A DNA stretch of 64,000 bases from Kutzneria buriramensis (lineage in GTDB: Bacteria > Actinomycetota > Actinomycetes > Mycobacteriales > Pseudonocardiaceae): assembly GCF_003387475.1 (NCBI RefSeq), contig NZ_QUNO01000030.1, forward strand, positions 1 to 64,000, read 5' to 3'. The position numbers and the translations under genes were made by a program. Under the pieces are notes generated by a model. That model saw only the letters and a program-made list of their open reading frames with translations, had not been told where the DNA came from and did no database searches. Shown here in pieces: positions 25,543 through 34,169 of the stretch (the first letter of the stretch is position 1; each line of letters opens with the position of its first letter).

Positions 25543-27285
25543 ATGGCCTTCTCCGTCCAGATGCCGGCACTCGGTGAGAGTGTCACGGAGGGCACCGTCA
25601 CCCGCTGGCTCAAGAACGAGGGTGAGCGGGTCGAGGTCGACGAGCCCTTGCTGGAGGTCTCCACCGACAAGGTCGACACCGAGATCCCGTCGCCGGCCGC
25701 CGGTGTGCTTCAGCGCATCGTCGTCAAGGAGGACGAGACCGTCGAGGTCGGCGCCGAGCTCGCCGTCATCGGCGACGGCGCGTCGGCCCCCGCGCCGGCC
25801 GCCCCGGCTCCGGCCGCCGAGGCCCCGGCCGCTCCCGCCCCCGTCGCCGAGGCGCCCGCCGCGCCGGCTCCGGTCGCCGAGGCTCCGGCCGCGGCTCCGG
25901 CCCCGTCGGCCGGTCCGGCCCAGGGCACCGAGATCACCATGCCGGCGCTCGGCGAGAGCGTCACCGAGGGCACCGTCACCCGCTGGCTCAAGCAGGTCGG
26001 CGACCACGTGGACGTGGACGAGCCGCTGCTGGAGGTGTCCACCGACAAGGTCGACACCGAGATCCCGTCGCCGGTCGCCGGCACGCTGCTGGAGATCTCC
26101 GCCGGCGAGGACGCCACCGTCGAGGTCGGCGGCAAGCTGGCCGTCATCGGCGACGGCGCGTCGGCCCCGGCCCCGGCCGCTGCCCCGGCCCCCGCGCCGG
26201 CCGCCCCGGCTCCGGCCCCGGCTGCTCCCGCGCCCGCGCCGGCTCCCGCTCCGGTTGCCGCCGCCCCGGCGGCTCCCGCGGCTCCGGCGCCGGCCGCCGC
26301 TGCCCCGGCGCCGGCGCAGTCGTCGGACGACACCAACGGCGCGCCGTACGTGACGCCGCTGGTGCGCAAGCTGGCGTCGGAGAACGGCATCGACCTGAAC
26401 GCGCTCAAGGGCACCGGCGTCGGTGGCCGGATCCGCAAGCAGGACGTGCTGGCCGCCGTGGAGGCCAAGAAGGCCCCCGCCCCGGCGCCGGCCGCCCCCG
26501 CGGCCCCGGCCGCGGCCGCACCGGCCGCCGCCTCTGCCGCGCCGTCGCCCGAGGCCCAGGCCCTGCGCGGCACCACGCAGAAGATGCCGCGGATCCGGCA
26601 GACCATCGCCCGGCGCATGGTGGAGTCGCTCCAGATCTCCGCGCAGCTCACCACCGTGATCGAGGTCGACATCACCCGGATCGCGCGGCTGCGGGACCGG
26701 GCCAAGCGCGGCTTCGAGGCGCGCGAGGGCGTGAAGCTGTCCTTCCTGCCGTTCTTCGCCAAGGCCGCCGTCGAGGCGCTCAAGCAGCACCCGCAGGTCA
26801 ACGCCTCCATCAACGACGAGACGATGGAGGTCACCTACCACGGTGCCGAGCACCTGGGCATCGCCGTGGACGCGCCGCGCGGCCTGATGGTGCCGGTGAT
26901 CCACAACGCCGGCGACCTCAACATCGCCGGGATCGCCCGCAAGATCGCCGACCTGGCCGAGCGCACCCGCAACAACAAGATCAAGCCGGACGAGCTGTCG
27001 GGCGGCACCTTCACGCTGACCAACACCGGCAGCCGCGGCGCCCTGTTCGACACGCCGATCCTGAACCAGCCGCAGGTCGGCATGCTCGGCACCGGCGCCG
27101 TCGTGAAGCGCCCGGTCGTCGTGGCCGACGAGGCCGGCGGCGACACCATCGCCATCCGGTCGATGGTGTACCTGGCCCTGTCCTACGACCACCGCCTGGT
27201 GGACGGCGCGGACGCGGCCCGCTTCCTCACGACGATCAAGCACCGCCTGGAGGAAGGCGCCTTCGAGGCCGACCTCGGTCTCTGA
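25543..27285 (+). CDS. sucB: Dihydrolipoamide acyltransferase (E2), two lipoyl domains
   Basis: 580 residues. Two nearly identical lipoyl domains (about 3-76 and 129-206), each with the target Lys in VSTDKVDTE (Lys43 and about Lys173); long Ala/Pro linkers; peripheral-subunit-binding domain ([18 protein letters not shown]); and the catalytic domain with the active His in [14 protein letters not shown] near the C-terminus. In actinobacteria this protein (DlaT/SucB) serves pyruvate dehydrogenase and, with Lpd, peroxide defence. ATG with GAGGAG upstream, 54 bases after lpd. The E2 for 2-oxoglutarate is usually fused elsewhere, so the substrate is probably pyruvate. Confidence 0.92.
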   Translation: MAFSVQMPALGESVTEGTVTRWLKNEGERVEVDEPLLEVSTDKVDTEIPSPAAGVLQRIVVKEDETVEVGAELAVIGDGASAPAPAAPAPAAEAPAAPAPVAEAPAAPAPVAEAPAAAPAPSAGPAQGTEITMPALGESVTEGTVTRWLKQVGDHVDVDEPLLEVSTDKVDTEIPSPVAGTLLEISAGEDATVEVGGKLAVIGDGASAPAPAAAPAPAPAAPAPAPAAPAPAPAPAPVAAAPAAPAAPAPAAAAPAPAQSSDDTNGAPYVTPLVRKLASENGIDLNALKGTGVGGRIRKQDVLAAVEAKKAPAPAPAAPAAPAAAAPAAASAAPSPEAQALRGTTQKMPRIRQTIARRMVESLQISAQLTTVIEVDITRIARLRDRAKRGFEAREGVKLSFLPFFAKAAVEALKQHPQVNASINDETMEVTYHGAEHLGIAVDAPRGLMVPVIHNAGDLNIAGIARKIADLAERTRNNKIKPDELSGGTFTLTNTGSRGALFDTPILNQPQVGMLGTGAVVKRPVVVADEAGGDTIAIRSMVYLALSYDHRLVDGADAARFLTTIKHRLEEGAFEADLGL

Positions 27286-27300
27286 GCACCTCCTTTTTGA

Positions 27301-27355
27301 TGCAGGGAAGGACGCCTTACCCGCGTTGAGCGCGGGTAAGGCGTCCTTCCCTGCA
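27301..27355. terminator. Perfect 24-bp hairpin, GCAGGGAAGGACGCC family
   Basis: The arm from TGCAGGGAAGG (27301) to 27324 pairs without mismatch with 27332-27355; loop GTTGAGC. It lies 15 bases after the E2 stop. Nearly the same sequence occurs after cobS. No T tract follows. Confidence 0.75.
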
Positions 27356-27408
27356 TTCGGGGGACCCCCGGTGCTGCGGGCCGCGGGTGCGCGGGGGACG
27401 ATCGGGAC

Positions 27409-28305
27409 ATGCGCATCGTGGTGGCCGGGTCGTCCGGCTTGATCGGTTCCGCACTGCTGCCGGTGCTCCGGCACGCCGGGCACGAGGTGCTGCGCCTGGT
27501 GCGACGGCCGGCGGCGGCTCGCGACGAGCGCAGCTGGGACCCGCCGGCGGGCCGCATCCAGGACGGCACGCTGGACGGCGTGGACGCGGTGCTGAACCTG
27601 TGCGGCGCGGGCATCGGCGACAAGCGCTGGAGCCAGGCCCGCAAGCAGGCGCTGCTGGACTCCCGGATCGAGCCGACGGAGGTGCTGGCGGCGGCGGTCG
27701 CCGAGCACAAGATCCCGGTGCTGGTGAACGCCTCCGCGGTCGGCTTCTACGGCGACACCGGCGACCAGGCCGTCGACGAGTCGGGGCCGAAGGGCCAGGG
27801 CTTCCTCGCGGACCTGGTGCACGAGTGGGAATCGGCGACGCGGCCGGCCCGCGACGGCGGCGCGCGGGTGGTGCTGCTGCGCACCGGCCTGGTGCTCGCC
27901 GAGTCTGGCGGCCTGCTGGGCAAGCTCAAGCCGCTGGTCACGTTCATGCTCGGCGGCAAGTTGGGCGACGGCCGCCAGTACTGGCCGTGGATCTCCATGG
28001 ACGACGAGCTGGCGGCGATCCGGTTCGTGCTGGAGCACGACGACATCGCCGGTCCGGTCAACCTGTGCGCGCCGGAGCAGCTGACCAACGCCGAGCTGAC
28101 CCGGCAGATGGGCGAGGCGCTGGGCCGCCCGACGCCGTGGACGGTGCCGGGTTTCGCGCTCCGGCTGGTGCTGGGCGAGTTCGCCGACGAGGGCGTGCTG
28201 ATCGGCCAGCGCGTGACCCCGAAGGCGCTGCTGGACCACGGCTTCGAGTTCCAACACGAGAGCCTGGCCCCAGCGCTCGCGGACGTCGTCGGCACGCGGG
28301 CGTAA
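27409..28305 (+). CDS. TIGR01777 family NAD(P)-binding protein
   Basis: 298 residues, extended-SDR-like fold. GSSGLIGSALL is the nucleotide-binding motif; FYGDTGDQAVDES and NLCAPEQLTNAE are typical of the TIGR01777/YfcH (SulA-like cell-division nucleoside-diphosphate-sugar epimerase) family. The activity is not established. It sits 9 bases upstream of lipB, as in mycobacteria, so the two are probably co-transcribed. Confidence 0.85.
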   Translation: MRIVVAGSSGLIGSALLPVLRHAGHEVLRLVRRPAAARDERSWDPPAGRIQDGTLDGVDAVLNLCGAGIGDKRWSQARKQALLDSRIEPTEVLAAAVAEHKIPVLVNASAVGFYGDTGDQAVDESGPKGQGFLADLVHEWESATRPARDGGARVVLLRTGLVLAESGGLLGKLKPLVTFMLGGKLGDGRQYWPWISMDDELAAIRFVLEHDDIAGPVNLCAPEQLTNAELTRQMGEALGRPTPWTVPGFALRLVLGEFADEGVLIGQRVTPKALLDHGFEFQHESLAPALADVVGTRA

Positions 28306-28314
28306 GGTCTTTTC

Positions 28315-29046
28315 GTGACGAGTTCCTCCTGCCGTGCCGGCGGCGATCCCGTGCAGGTCCGGTCCCTGGGCACCATCGACTACCTCGAGGCCTGGGAGCT
28401 CCAGCGCCGCGTGCTGGAAGCCCGCGCCGACGGCGAGGGCCCGGACACGCTGCTGCTGCTGGAGCACCCGTCGGTCTACACCGCCGGCAAGCGCACCGAG
28501 CCGGCCGACCGGCCGCAGGACGGCACGCCGGTGATCGACGTGGACCGCGGCGGCAAGATCACCTGGCACGGGCCCGGCCAGCTGGTGGGCTACCCGGTCG
28601 TCAAGCTGTCCGACCCGGTGGACGTGGTCGACTACGTGCGCCGCATCGAGCAGGCCCTGATCCACGTGTGCGACGCGTTCGGCCTGGCCACCGGCCGGGT
28701 CGAGGGCCGCAGCGGCGTGTGGCTGGCCGCCGACGGCGACCGCCCCGAGCGCAAGATCGCGGCGATCGGCATCCGCGTGCAGCGCGGCGTCACCATGCAC
28801 GGCCTGGAGATCAACTGCAATGCCGACCTGGACGCCTTCTCGAAGATCATCCCGTGCGGCATCCGCGACGCCGGCGTCACCTCGCTGTCGGCCGAGCTGG
28901 GCCGGAACGTCACCGTCGCCGAGGTGCAGCCGCTGGTCGAGGCGGCCGTGCTGGCCGCGATCGAGGGCACGCTGCCAGTGAGCAAGCGGGACATCGAGCG
29001 CAGCCAGCCGACCGCTCCGGGAGTGACGTTCTCGCTGTCGTCCTGA
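28315..29046 (+). CDS. lipB: Octanoyltransferase
   Basis: 243 residues. [18 protein letters not shown] is the LipB signature; the catalytic Lys and Cys are in [15 protein letters not shown] and [12 protein letters not shown]. It moves the octanoyl group from acyl carrier protein to lipoyl-domain lysines, supplying LipA. GTG at 28315; GTG at 28351 (VQVRSLG) is a plausible shorter start, since the first 12 residues look unconserved. It converges on the hydrolase gene with one base between stops. Confidence 0.92.
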   Translation: MTSSSCRAGGDPVQVRSLGTIDYLEAWELQRRVLEARADGEGPDTLLLLEHPSVYTAGKRTEPADRPQDGTPVIDVDRGGKITWHGPGQLVGYPVVKLSDPVDVVDYVRRIEQALIHVCDAFGLATGRVEGRSGVWLAADGDRPERKIAAIGIRVQRGVTMHGLEINCNADLDAFSKIIPCGIRDAGVTSLSAELGRNVTVAEVQPLVEAAVLAAIEGTLPVSKRDIERSQPTAPGVTFSLSS

Positions 29047-29047
29047 G

Positions 29048-29848
29048 TCAGACCTGCCCGAGATCTACATTCGGTGTGTCCGTCAGCGCGACTCGCGGAA
29101 GGAAAGCGGCGAGCAACTCCGCCGCCCTGGTCGGGTCCTCGGCCGGGAAGAGGTGGCCGGCGCCGGGTTCGATCACCAGCTCCGAGTCGGGGACGCACGC
29201 CGCCAAGGTTGTCACCGCGTCGACGGGGGCTATGCCGTCGCGGGTGCCGGTGACGACGAGGGTGGGCACGGTGATGGACGCCGCCAACTCGCCGAACTTG
29301 GTGTCGAAGTAGCTGAGGAAGGCCTCGACCATCGCCGGCACGCTGGCGTTGCGGTAGTTCTCGTAGTCCATGTCGAGGATCCACCGCCGCCGCGCCCTGT
29401 CCTTGGTGACGATGACGAAGGCGTCGGCGAGGTACACCGCCGGCTTGCTGCACAGCCAGAACCGGGCCGCCCGCGGCGGCAGCCACGAGCCGATCCGGTA
29501 GTACAGCTTGCCCAGCCACGCCGTGAGACCGGTGGCCTCCGAGACGGGGTTGAGCAGCACCAGGCCGTCCAGCGCGGACCCGTAGCGGGCGGCGTAGACC
29601 AGCGAGATCGACGCCCCCAGCGAGTGCCCGGCCAGCACGAACCGCTCCAGCCCCAGCGACAGCCGCAGCCGCTCGATCTCGGCGGCGTAGTTCTCCAACG
29701 TGTGCGGCACGGCCAGCGGCGGCGACGCGCCGTAGCCCGGCAGGTCCGGCACGACGACCTCGACTCCGTCGAGCGCGTCGGCCAGTTCCCGCAGGCCACG
29801 GCGGTCGCCGCCCAGGCCGTGCAGCAGCAGGACCGTCAGCTTGTCCAC
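29048..29848 (-). CDS. Alpha/beta hydrolase
   Basis: 266 residues. Oxyanion LLLHGLGGDRRG near the start, nucleophile elbow AGHSLGAS (about Ser89), acid Asp in GTRDGIAPVD and His in GAGHLFPAED. The substrate is unknown. GTG at 29848 lies inside the end of the upstream LLM gene (13-base overlap). The last 16 or so residues (PRVALTDTPNVDLGQV) are translated from a copy of the dispersed 3'-end repeat, so the original stop seems to have been lost or displaced. Confidence 0.82.
   Translation of the reverse strand: MDKLTVLLLHGLGGDRRGLRELADALDGVEVVVPDLPGYGASPPLAVPHTLENYAAEIERLRLSLGLERFVLAGHSLGASISLVYAARYGSALDGLVLLNPVSEATGLTAWLGKLYYRIGSWLPPRAARFWLCSKPAVYLADAFVIVTKDRARRRWILDMDYENYRNASVPAMVEAFLSYFDTKFGELAASITVPTLVVTGTRDGIAPVDAVTTLAACVPDSELVIEPGAGHLFPAEDPTRAAELLAAFLPRVALTDTPNVDLGQV
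29066..29098 (-). repeat. 3'-end repeat element, copy 3 (inside a CDS end)
   Basis: On the minus strand: CCGCGAGTCGCGCTGACGG then ACACACCGAATGTA. It lies in the last codons of the hydrolase gene rather than after its stop. Confidence 0.75.
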
Positions 29849-30780
29849 TTGGCGGCGACCTCGGCCGCGAAGAGGTCCACGTGGTCCAGGTCGGACAGGT
29901 CCAGCAGCTGGAGGTAGACCCGCCGCACGCCGGTCGCCTCGTGCCAGGCGCCGATGCGGTCCAGCACCTCGGCCGGCGTGCCGGCGAAGCCGTTCTGCTT
30001 CAGCTCGGTCACGTCCCGGCCGATGTTCGCCGCCCGGCGGGCGACCTCGGCGTCGTCGCGGCCGACGACCACCGGCTGCGCGACCGACCGGATCATGGTC
30101 GACGGGTCGCGGCCGATGGCCCGGCAGGCCGCGTCGACGCCGGCGAAGATCTCCTTCGCCTTGTCGATCGGCGCGAACGGGATGTTGAACTCGTCGGCGA
30201 ACTTCGCGGCCAGCCGGGGCGTGCGCCTGGCCCCGCCGCCGCCGATCAGGATCGGCGGGCGCGGGCTCTGCGCCGGCTTGGGCAGCGCCGGCGAGTCGGT
30301 GAGCTGGTAGTGCTTGCCGGCGAACGAGTACGTCTCGCCCACCGGCGTGCCCCACAGCCCGGCGATGATCGCGACCTGCTCCTCGTACTGGTCGAAGCGC
30401 TCGCCCAGCCCCGGGAACGGGATGCCGTAGGCCCGGTGCTCGGCCTCGAACCAGCCGCTGCCGATGCCCAGCTCCACGCGGCCGCCGGACATCTGGTCGA
30501 CCTGCGCGACCGAGATCGCCAGCGGACCGGGGTGACGGAAGGTGATCGCCGTCATCAGGGTGCCCAGCCGCAGCCGGGACGTCTCGCGGGCCAGGCCGGC
30601 CAGCGTGATCCAGGCGTCGGTCGGGCCGGGCAGCCCGTCCGCGTCACCCATCCTCAGATAATGGTCGGAACGGAAAAAGGCGTCGTAACCGGCGTCCTCG
30701 GCGGCCTTGGCCACCCGGAGCAGGTCCTCGTAACTGGCCCCCTGCTGGGGTTCGGTGAAGATCCGAAAGTCCACGAGCAC
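29836..30780 (-). CDS. LLM-class oxidoreductase (probably F420-dependent)
   Basis: 314 residues, luciferase-like (alpha/beta)8 barrel. Typical motifs: EDAGYDAFFRSDHYLRM, RLRLGTLMTAITFRHP, GGRVELGIGSGWFEAEH, and a late PPILIGGGGARRT. In actinobacteria such proteins mostly use coenzyme F420; FMN is the alternative. GTG at 30780. It overlaps the hydrolase gene downstream and diverges from a LysR gene, which may control it through the dyad at 30819. Confidence 0.85.
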   Translation of the reverse strand: MLVDFRIFTEPQQGASYEDLLRVAKAAEDAGYDAFFRSDHYLRMGDADGLPGPTDAWITLAGLARETSRLRLGTLMTAITFRHPGPLAISVAQVDQMSGGRVELGIGSGWFEAEHRAYGIPFPGLGERFDQYEEQVAIIAGLWGTPVGETYSFAGKHYQLTDSPALPKPAQSPRPPILIGGGGARRTPRLAAKFADEFNIPFAPIDKAKEIFAGVDAACRAIGRDPSTMIRSVAQPVVVGRDDAEVARRAANIGRDVTELKQNGFAGTPAEVLDRIGAWHEATGVRRVYLQLLDLSDLDHVDLFAAEVAAKWTS

Positions 30781-30818
30781 AACCTAGCCACCCCGCGCCA
30801 GTGGAGCCGTTCGGCACT

Positions 30819-30837
30819 AATGAATCCATCAGTCATT
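30819..30837. promoter_or_regulatory. LysR-type box
   Basis: AATGA-N9-TCATT (30819-30837), containing the T-N11-A pattern, lies between the divergent LLM and LysR genes. This is the classic position for LysR-family autoregulation and target control. Confidence 0.45.
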
Positions 30838-30924
30838 GCCTGACACCCCCGTCACGGATCTATGGTCATCGGTGACGCCGCGTGCTGTTGCCCGCCAAAT
30901 ACCGCCGAGAACCAGGTGATCAGC

Positions 30925-31872
30925 ATGGAGTTGCGCCAGTTGTCGCATTTCGTCGCCGTAGCGGAGGAATGCCACTTCACCAGGGCGGCCCGCCGACTGC
31001 ACATCGCCCAGTCCAGCCTGTCCGCCTCGATCCAGACGCTCGAGCGGGAGCTGGGCGCCCAGCTGTTCGTCCGGGACAAGCGCCAGGTCCGGCTGACCGA
31101 CGCCGGCCGGGCGCTGCTCGTGGAGGCGCGCCGGGCGCTGAGCACGGTGACCGCCGCCCGCGAGGCCGTCGCCGCCGTGCAGGGCGGCCTGCGCGGCCGG
31201 GTCAGCGTCGGGCTGGCCCGGGCCGTCGACCACGGGCACCTGATGGCCGCGCTGGCCCGGTTCCACCGGGCCCACCCGGACGTGGAGGTGGTCATCTGCC
31301 ACGACCACTCGGCGCGGCTGCTCGACCAGGTCCGGGATGGGAGGCTGGACCTGGCCCTGCTGCTGATGCCGGCGAACCGGCTGGCCGGGTCCGCACTGGC
31401 CAACGGGACTCTGGGTGGCGACGGCCTCACCGTCACGCCGATACGGCCGGAGCGGCCGGTGGTGGCCTGCGGGCCGGAGCACCGGTTCGCCCAGCGCAAC
31501 TCCGTGGGCCTGGGCGAACTGCGGGCCGAGACGCTGGTGGAGTTCCCCGGCAGCGGCAACGAGTTCGGCGGCAAGGTCGCGTTCCACGCCGACGACGTGC
31601 AGACCATGCTGGACGTGGTCGCCGCCGGGCTGGCGGTCGCGGTGCTGCCGCGGACCACCGCCCGCGGCCGGACCGGCGTGCGGTTCGTGGAGTTGCAGGG
31701 CGAGACGCCGGCGTGGGAGCTGATGCTGGCGCACCCGGAGCGCTCGAACGCGGCGGCCGGCGCCCTGTTGGCCGCGGTGCTGGCTAGCGGCGACGACGCC
31801 GCGAAGCCGATCGATCGCCCGGTTCCGCCGGCGCGTCAGCACCTGCTGCTACCGGTCGGCGCAGTCCGCTGA
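30925..31872 (+). CDS. LysR-family transcriptional regulator
   Basis: 315 residues. N-terminal winged HTH MELRQLSHFVAVAEE, then FTRAARRLHIAQSSLSASIQ, followed by the periplasmic-binding-like effector domain. ATG at 30925 is the conserved family start; the open frame upstream is not conserved-looking. It is divergent from the LLM/hydrolase unit, its likely target. Its 3' end overlaps the convergent TetR gene by 89 bases, so the final 29 residues (rich in Pro/Arg) are probably an extension. Confidence 0.88.
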   Translation: MELRQLSHFVAVAEECHFTRAARRLHIAQSSLSASIQTLERELGAQLFVRDKRQVRLTDAGRALLVEARRALSTVTAAREAVAAVQGGLRGRVSVGLARAVDHGHLMAALARFHRAHPDVEVVICHDHSARLLDQVRDGRLDLALLLMPANRLAGSALANGTLGGDGLTVTPIRPERPVVACGPEHRFAQRNSVGLGELRAETLVEFPGSGNEFGGKVAFHADDVQTMLDVVAAGLAVAVLPRTTARGRTGVRFVELQGETPAWELMLAHPERSNAAAGALLAAVLASGDDAAKPIDRPVPPARQHLLLPVGAVR

Positions 31873-32470
31873 CCACCCTCGTGATCGACCAGGCCACCTC
31901 CTCGCTGGCCTTGCGCGGGTCGGCGGCGCCGGCGATGAGGCTGGCGCCCGCCGACAGCGCGCCGTACAGCAGCCGGGACATCACCTCGACCGGCACGTCC
32001 TCGATCTCGCCGGAGGACACCAGCGCCGCGACGGACTCGCGGATCATGCCGTAGCTGAAGTGCTCCTCGGCCTCGCGCCAGCGGGCCCAGCCCATCACCA
32101 CCGGGCCCTCGTGCACCACGATGCGCTGGAACGCCGGGTCGAGGCAGACCCGCACGTACGCGCGCAGGCCGGCCATGGCCGTCTCCCACGGGTGGCCGGG
32201 ACCGCTCACGATCTCGCCGAGGCGGCGCATCGCCTTGGTCTCGACGGTGTCGAAGGCCGCCTCGAACAGCGCCTGCTTGCCGCTGAAGTGGTGATACAGC
32301 GCGCCCTTGGTGACGCGAGCCCGCTTGGCCACCTCGTCCAGCGAGGTGCCCGCGTATCCCCGTTTGGTGAACAGCTCCACGGCGCTGTCCACCAGGGCGT
32401 CCCTGGTGGATTCCGAGTATTCGAGCCGTCTCGACCGCACTGTCGCCACGCTCACAACTCTATCGGCCAT
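31784..32470 (-). CDS. TetR-family transcriptional regulator
   Basis: 228 residues. HTH in VDSAVELFTKRGYAGTSLDE and KRARVTKGALYHHFSGK; helical ligand-binding domain after that. The ATG at 32470 lies inside a 30-bp dyad (32467-32496), so the protein probably represses its own gene and the divergent 151-aa gene. A later in-frame GTG would leave the dyad upstream. The C-terminal tail is Ala/Pro then SRRRRR, and lies within the 89-base overlap with LysR. Confidence 0.87.
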   Translation of the reverse strand: MADRVVSVATVRSRRLEYSESTRDALVDSAVELFTKRGYAGTSLDEVAKRARVTKGALYHHFSGKQALFEAAFDTVETKAMRRLGEIVSGPGHPWETAMAGLRAYVRVCLDPAFQRIVVHEGPVVMGWARWREAEEHFSYGMIRESVAALVSSGEIEDVPVEVMSRLLYGALSAGASLIAGAADPRKASEEVAWSITRVVSGLRRPVAAGADAPAEPGDRSASRRRRR

Positions 32471-32496
32471 ACCGTCGGTACGTACCCATGGTATGG
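32467..32496. promoter_or_regulatory. TetR operator, main dyad
   Basis: CCATACC (32467-32473) and GGTATGG (32490-32496) share a centre with the inner palindrome GGTACGTACC (32477-32486). It covers the tetR start codon. Confidence 0.65.
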
Positions 32497-32509
32497 TCGA
32501 CGTGTCGGA

Positions 32510-32524
32510 CATACCGCGAGTATG
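32510..32524. promoter_or_regulatory. TetR operator, second site
   Basis: CATAC-N5-GTATG, the same half-site as the main dyad (ACATACC against CCATACC), 13 bases further toward the 151-aa gene and just before its ribosome site. Confidence 0.5.
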
Positions 32525-32545
32525 CCGAAGACCGGAGGTACGACG

Positions 32546-33001
32546 ATGAGTTGGAACGACTACTACCGTCGCCGGGACGTCATCGACGCCGTACTGGCCC
32601 ACCCCGGCGCCATCGGGGAGACCTTCACCCAGGTCCCCGACGCGGCCGCCGTGTTCGCCGACACCGACGAGCTCCTGCTGGCCCTGGACCACAAGTGGAC
32701 GCAGCAGCTGACCGCCCGCATCGGGCTGGCCCTGTCGGAGATCGATCGGCCGGACACCGAGGGCGACCGGGTGGACGCCGTGTCCGCCGCGTGGCGCCGG
32801 GCCGTCGCCGAGAACCCCGCCCTGCGCCGGATCCTGGACGAGAACTCTGGCGGCGTGCTGGCAGATGCCACCGCCCGCGAGCACCGCATGCTGGCGCTGG
32901 CCGCCGGGCTGGCCGAGTTCACCGAGCCGAACGAGGTGCTCGAGCGCGTGGGCGGCGCCTTCGCGGCGCTGCTCAGGGGCCGGGTGCCGGCCGCCGCGTG
33001 A
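32546..33001 (+). CDS. Uncharacterised actinobacterial protein, 151 aa
   Basis: 151 residues, all-alpha in appearance. It begins MSWNDYYRRRDVIDAVLAH and contains LLLALDHKWTQQLTARIGLAL and ATAREHRMLALAAGLAEF. I know similar proteins only as uncharacterised. No signal peptide or membrane segment. ATG at 32546 with GGAGG 7 bases upstream. It is divergent from tetR with two shared operator-like dyads, so it is probably induced when TetR binds its ligand. The stop is 36 bases before lipA. Confidence 0.75.
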   Translation: MSWNDYYRRRDVIDAVLAHPGAIGETFTQVPDAAAVFADTDELLLALDHKWTQQLTARIGLALSEIDRPDTEGDRVDAVSAAWRRAVAENPALRRILDENSGGVLADATAREHRMLALAAGLAEFTEPNEVLERVGGAFAALLRGRVPAAA

Positions 33002-33037
33002 CCCCGGCCACTACGGCCGGAAGCGTAAGGTGAGCGT

Positions 33038-34042
33038 GTGACAGAGGTGCTCCCCGAGGGTCGGAAGTTGCTGCGCCTTGAGGTGCGCAACAGCCAGACC
33101 CCCATCGAGAAGAAGCCGTCCTGGATCAAGACGAAGGCCCGGATGGGCCCCGAGTACCAGGAGCTCAAGGGGCTGGTCCGCCGCGAGGGCCTGCACACGG
33201 TATGCGAGGAAGCCGGCTGTCCCAACATCTACGAGTGCTGGGAAGACCGCGAGGCGACCTTCCTCATCGGCGGCGACCAGTGCACCCGGCGCTGCGACTT
33301 CTGCCAGATCGACACCGGCAAGCCCGCCGAGTTCGACCGCGAGGAGCCGCGCCGGGTCGCCGAGTCCGTGCAGGCCATGGGCCTGCGCTACTCCACCGTC
33401 ACCGGGGTCGCCCGCGACGACCTGCCCGACGGCGGGGCCTGGCTGTACGCCGAGACCGTGCGCCAGATCCACGCCATGAACCCGGGGACCGGCGTCGAGC
33501 TGCTGATCCCCGACTTCAACGCCGACCCCGACCAGCTGGCCGAGGTCTTCTCGTCGCGGCCCGAGGTGCTCGCGCACAACCTGGAGACCGTGCCGCGCAT
33601 CTTCAAGCGGATCCGGCCGGCGTTCCGCTACGAGCGGTCGCTACAGGTGATCACCGAGGCCCGGGCGGCCGGGCTGGTCACCAAGTCCAACCTGATCCTC
33701 GGCATGGGCGAGACCCCCGAGGAGGTCACCGAGGCGCTGCGCGACCTGCACGAGGCCGGCTGCGAGATCGTGACGATCACCCAGTACCTGCGGCCCAGCG
33801 TGCGGCACCACCCGATCGAGCGGTGGGTCAAGCCGGAGGAGTTCGTCGCCCACTCCGCCGACGCCGAGAAGATGGGCTTCTCCGGCGTGATGGCCGGGCC
33901 GCTGGTGCGGTCCTCGTACCGGGCCGGGCGGCTGTACGCGCAGGCCGTGCACAAGCGGGGCGAGGAGCTGCCGGCGAACCTGGAGCATTTGCTCAAGGCC
34001 GGCACCGCCGCCCAGGAGGCCAGTTCGCTGCTGGCGCGGTAA
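33038..34042 (+). CDS. lipA: Lipoyl synthase
   Basis: 334 residues. Auxiliary cluster cysteines 56, 61 and 67 ([12 protein letters not shown]) and radical-SAM cysteines 82, 86 and 89 (CTRRCDFC). The conserved C-terminal Ser for the auxiliary cluster is in PLVRSSYRA. It inserts two sulfurs into octanoyl groups made by LipB. GTG at 33038. Its product modifies the E2 encoded 6 kb upstream. It is followed by a compound hairpin. Confidence 0.95.
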   Translation: MTEVLPEGRKLLRLEVRNSQTPIEKKPSWIKTKARMGPEYQELKGLVRREGLHTVCEEAGCPNIYECWEDREATFLIGGDQCTRRCDFCQIDTGKPAEFDREEPRRVAESVQAMGLRYSTVTGVARDDLPDGGAWLYAETVRQIHAMNPGTGVELLIPDFNADPDQLAEVFSSRPEVLAHNLETVPRIFKRIRPAFRYERSLQVITEARAAGLVTKSNLILGMGETPEEVTEALRDLHEAGCEIVTITQYLRPSVRHHPIERWVKPEEFVAHSADAEKMGFSGVMAGPLVRSSYRAGRLYAQAVHKRGEELPANLEHLLKAGTAAQEASSLLAR

Positions 34043-34067
34043 TTTTCCGCGCGGGCTCGGCCGCCCA

Positions 34068-34157
34068 CGAGGCCGGTGCCTTCCCTTGGCATTTTTCGAT
34101 CACTGGAAAGACGTGATCGAAAAGTGCCCGCGGTCCAGGCACCGGCGGCGGCCTCGC
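34068..34157. terminator. Compound hairpin with TGGAAAGAC loop
   Basis: Inner 16-bp stem with one G-T pair: 34088-34103 with 34113-34128, loop TGGAAAGAC. Outer stem: CCGGTGCC (34073-34080) with GGCACCGG (34138-34145), flanked by GAGG/CCTC. It lies between the convergent lipA and reductase genes; the same architecture follows asnB. Confidence 0.6.
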
Positions 34158-34169
34158 GACCTGAGCGGA

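Noticed and set aside
28315-28350. First 12 codons of lipB as conserved sequence
   Set aside because: They look unconserved; I kept the longer start but state the alternative at 28351.
25504-28800. Very long open frame antisense to the E2, TIGR01777 and lipB genes (Gly/Arg/Ala-rich)
   Set aside because: It mirrors GC-rich codon bias of the real plus-strand genes; composition is low-complexity and the sense proteins are clear.
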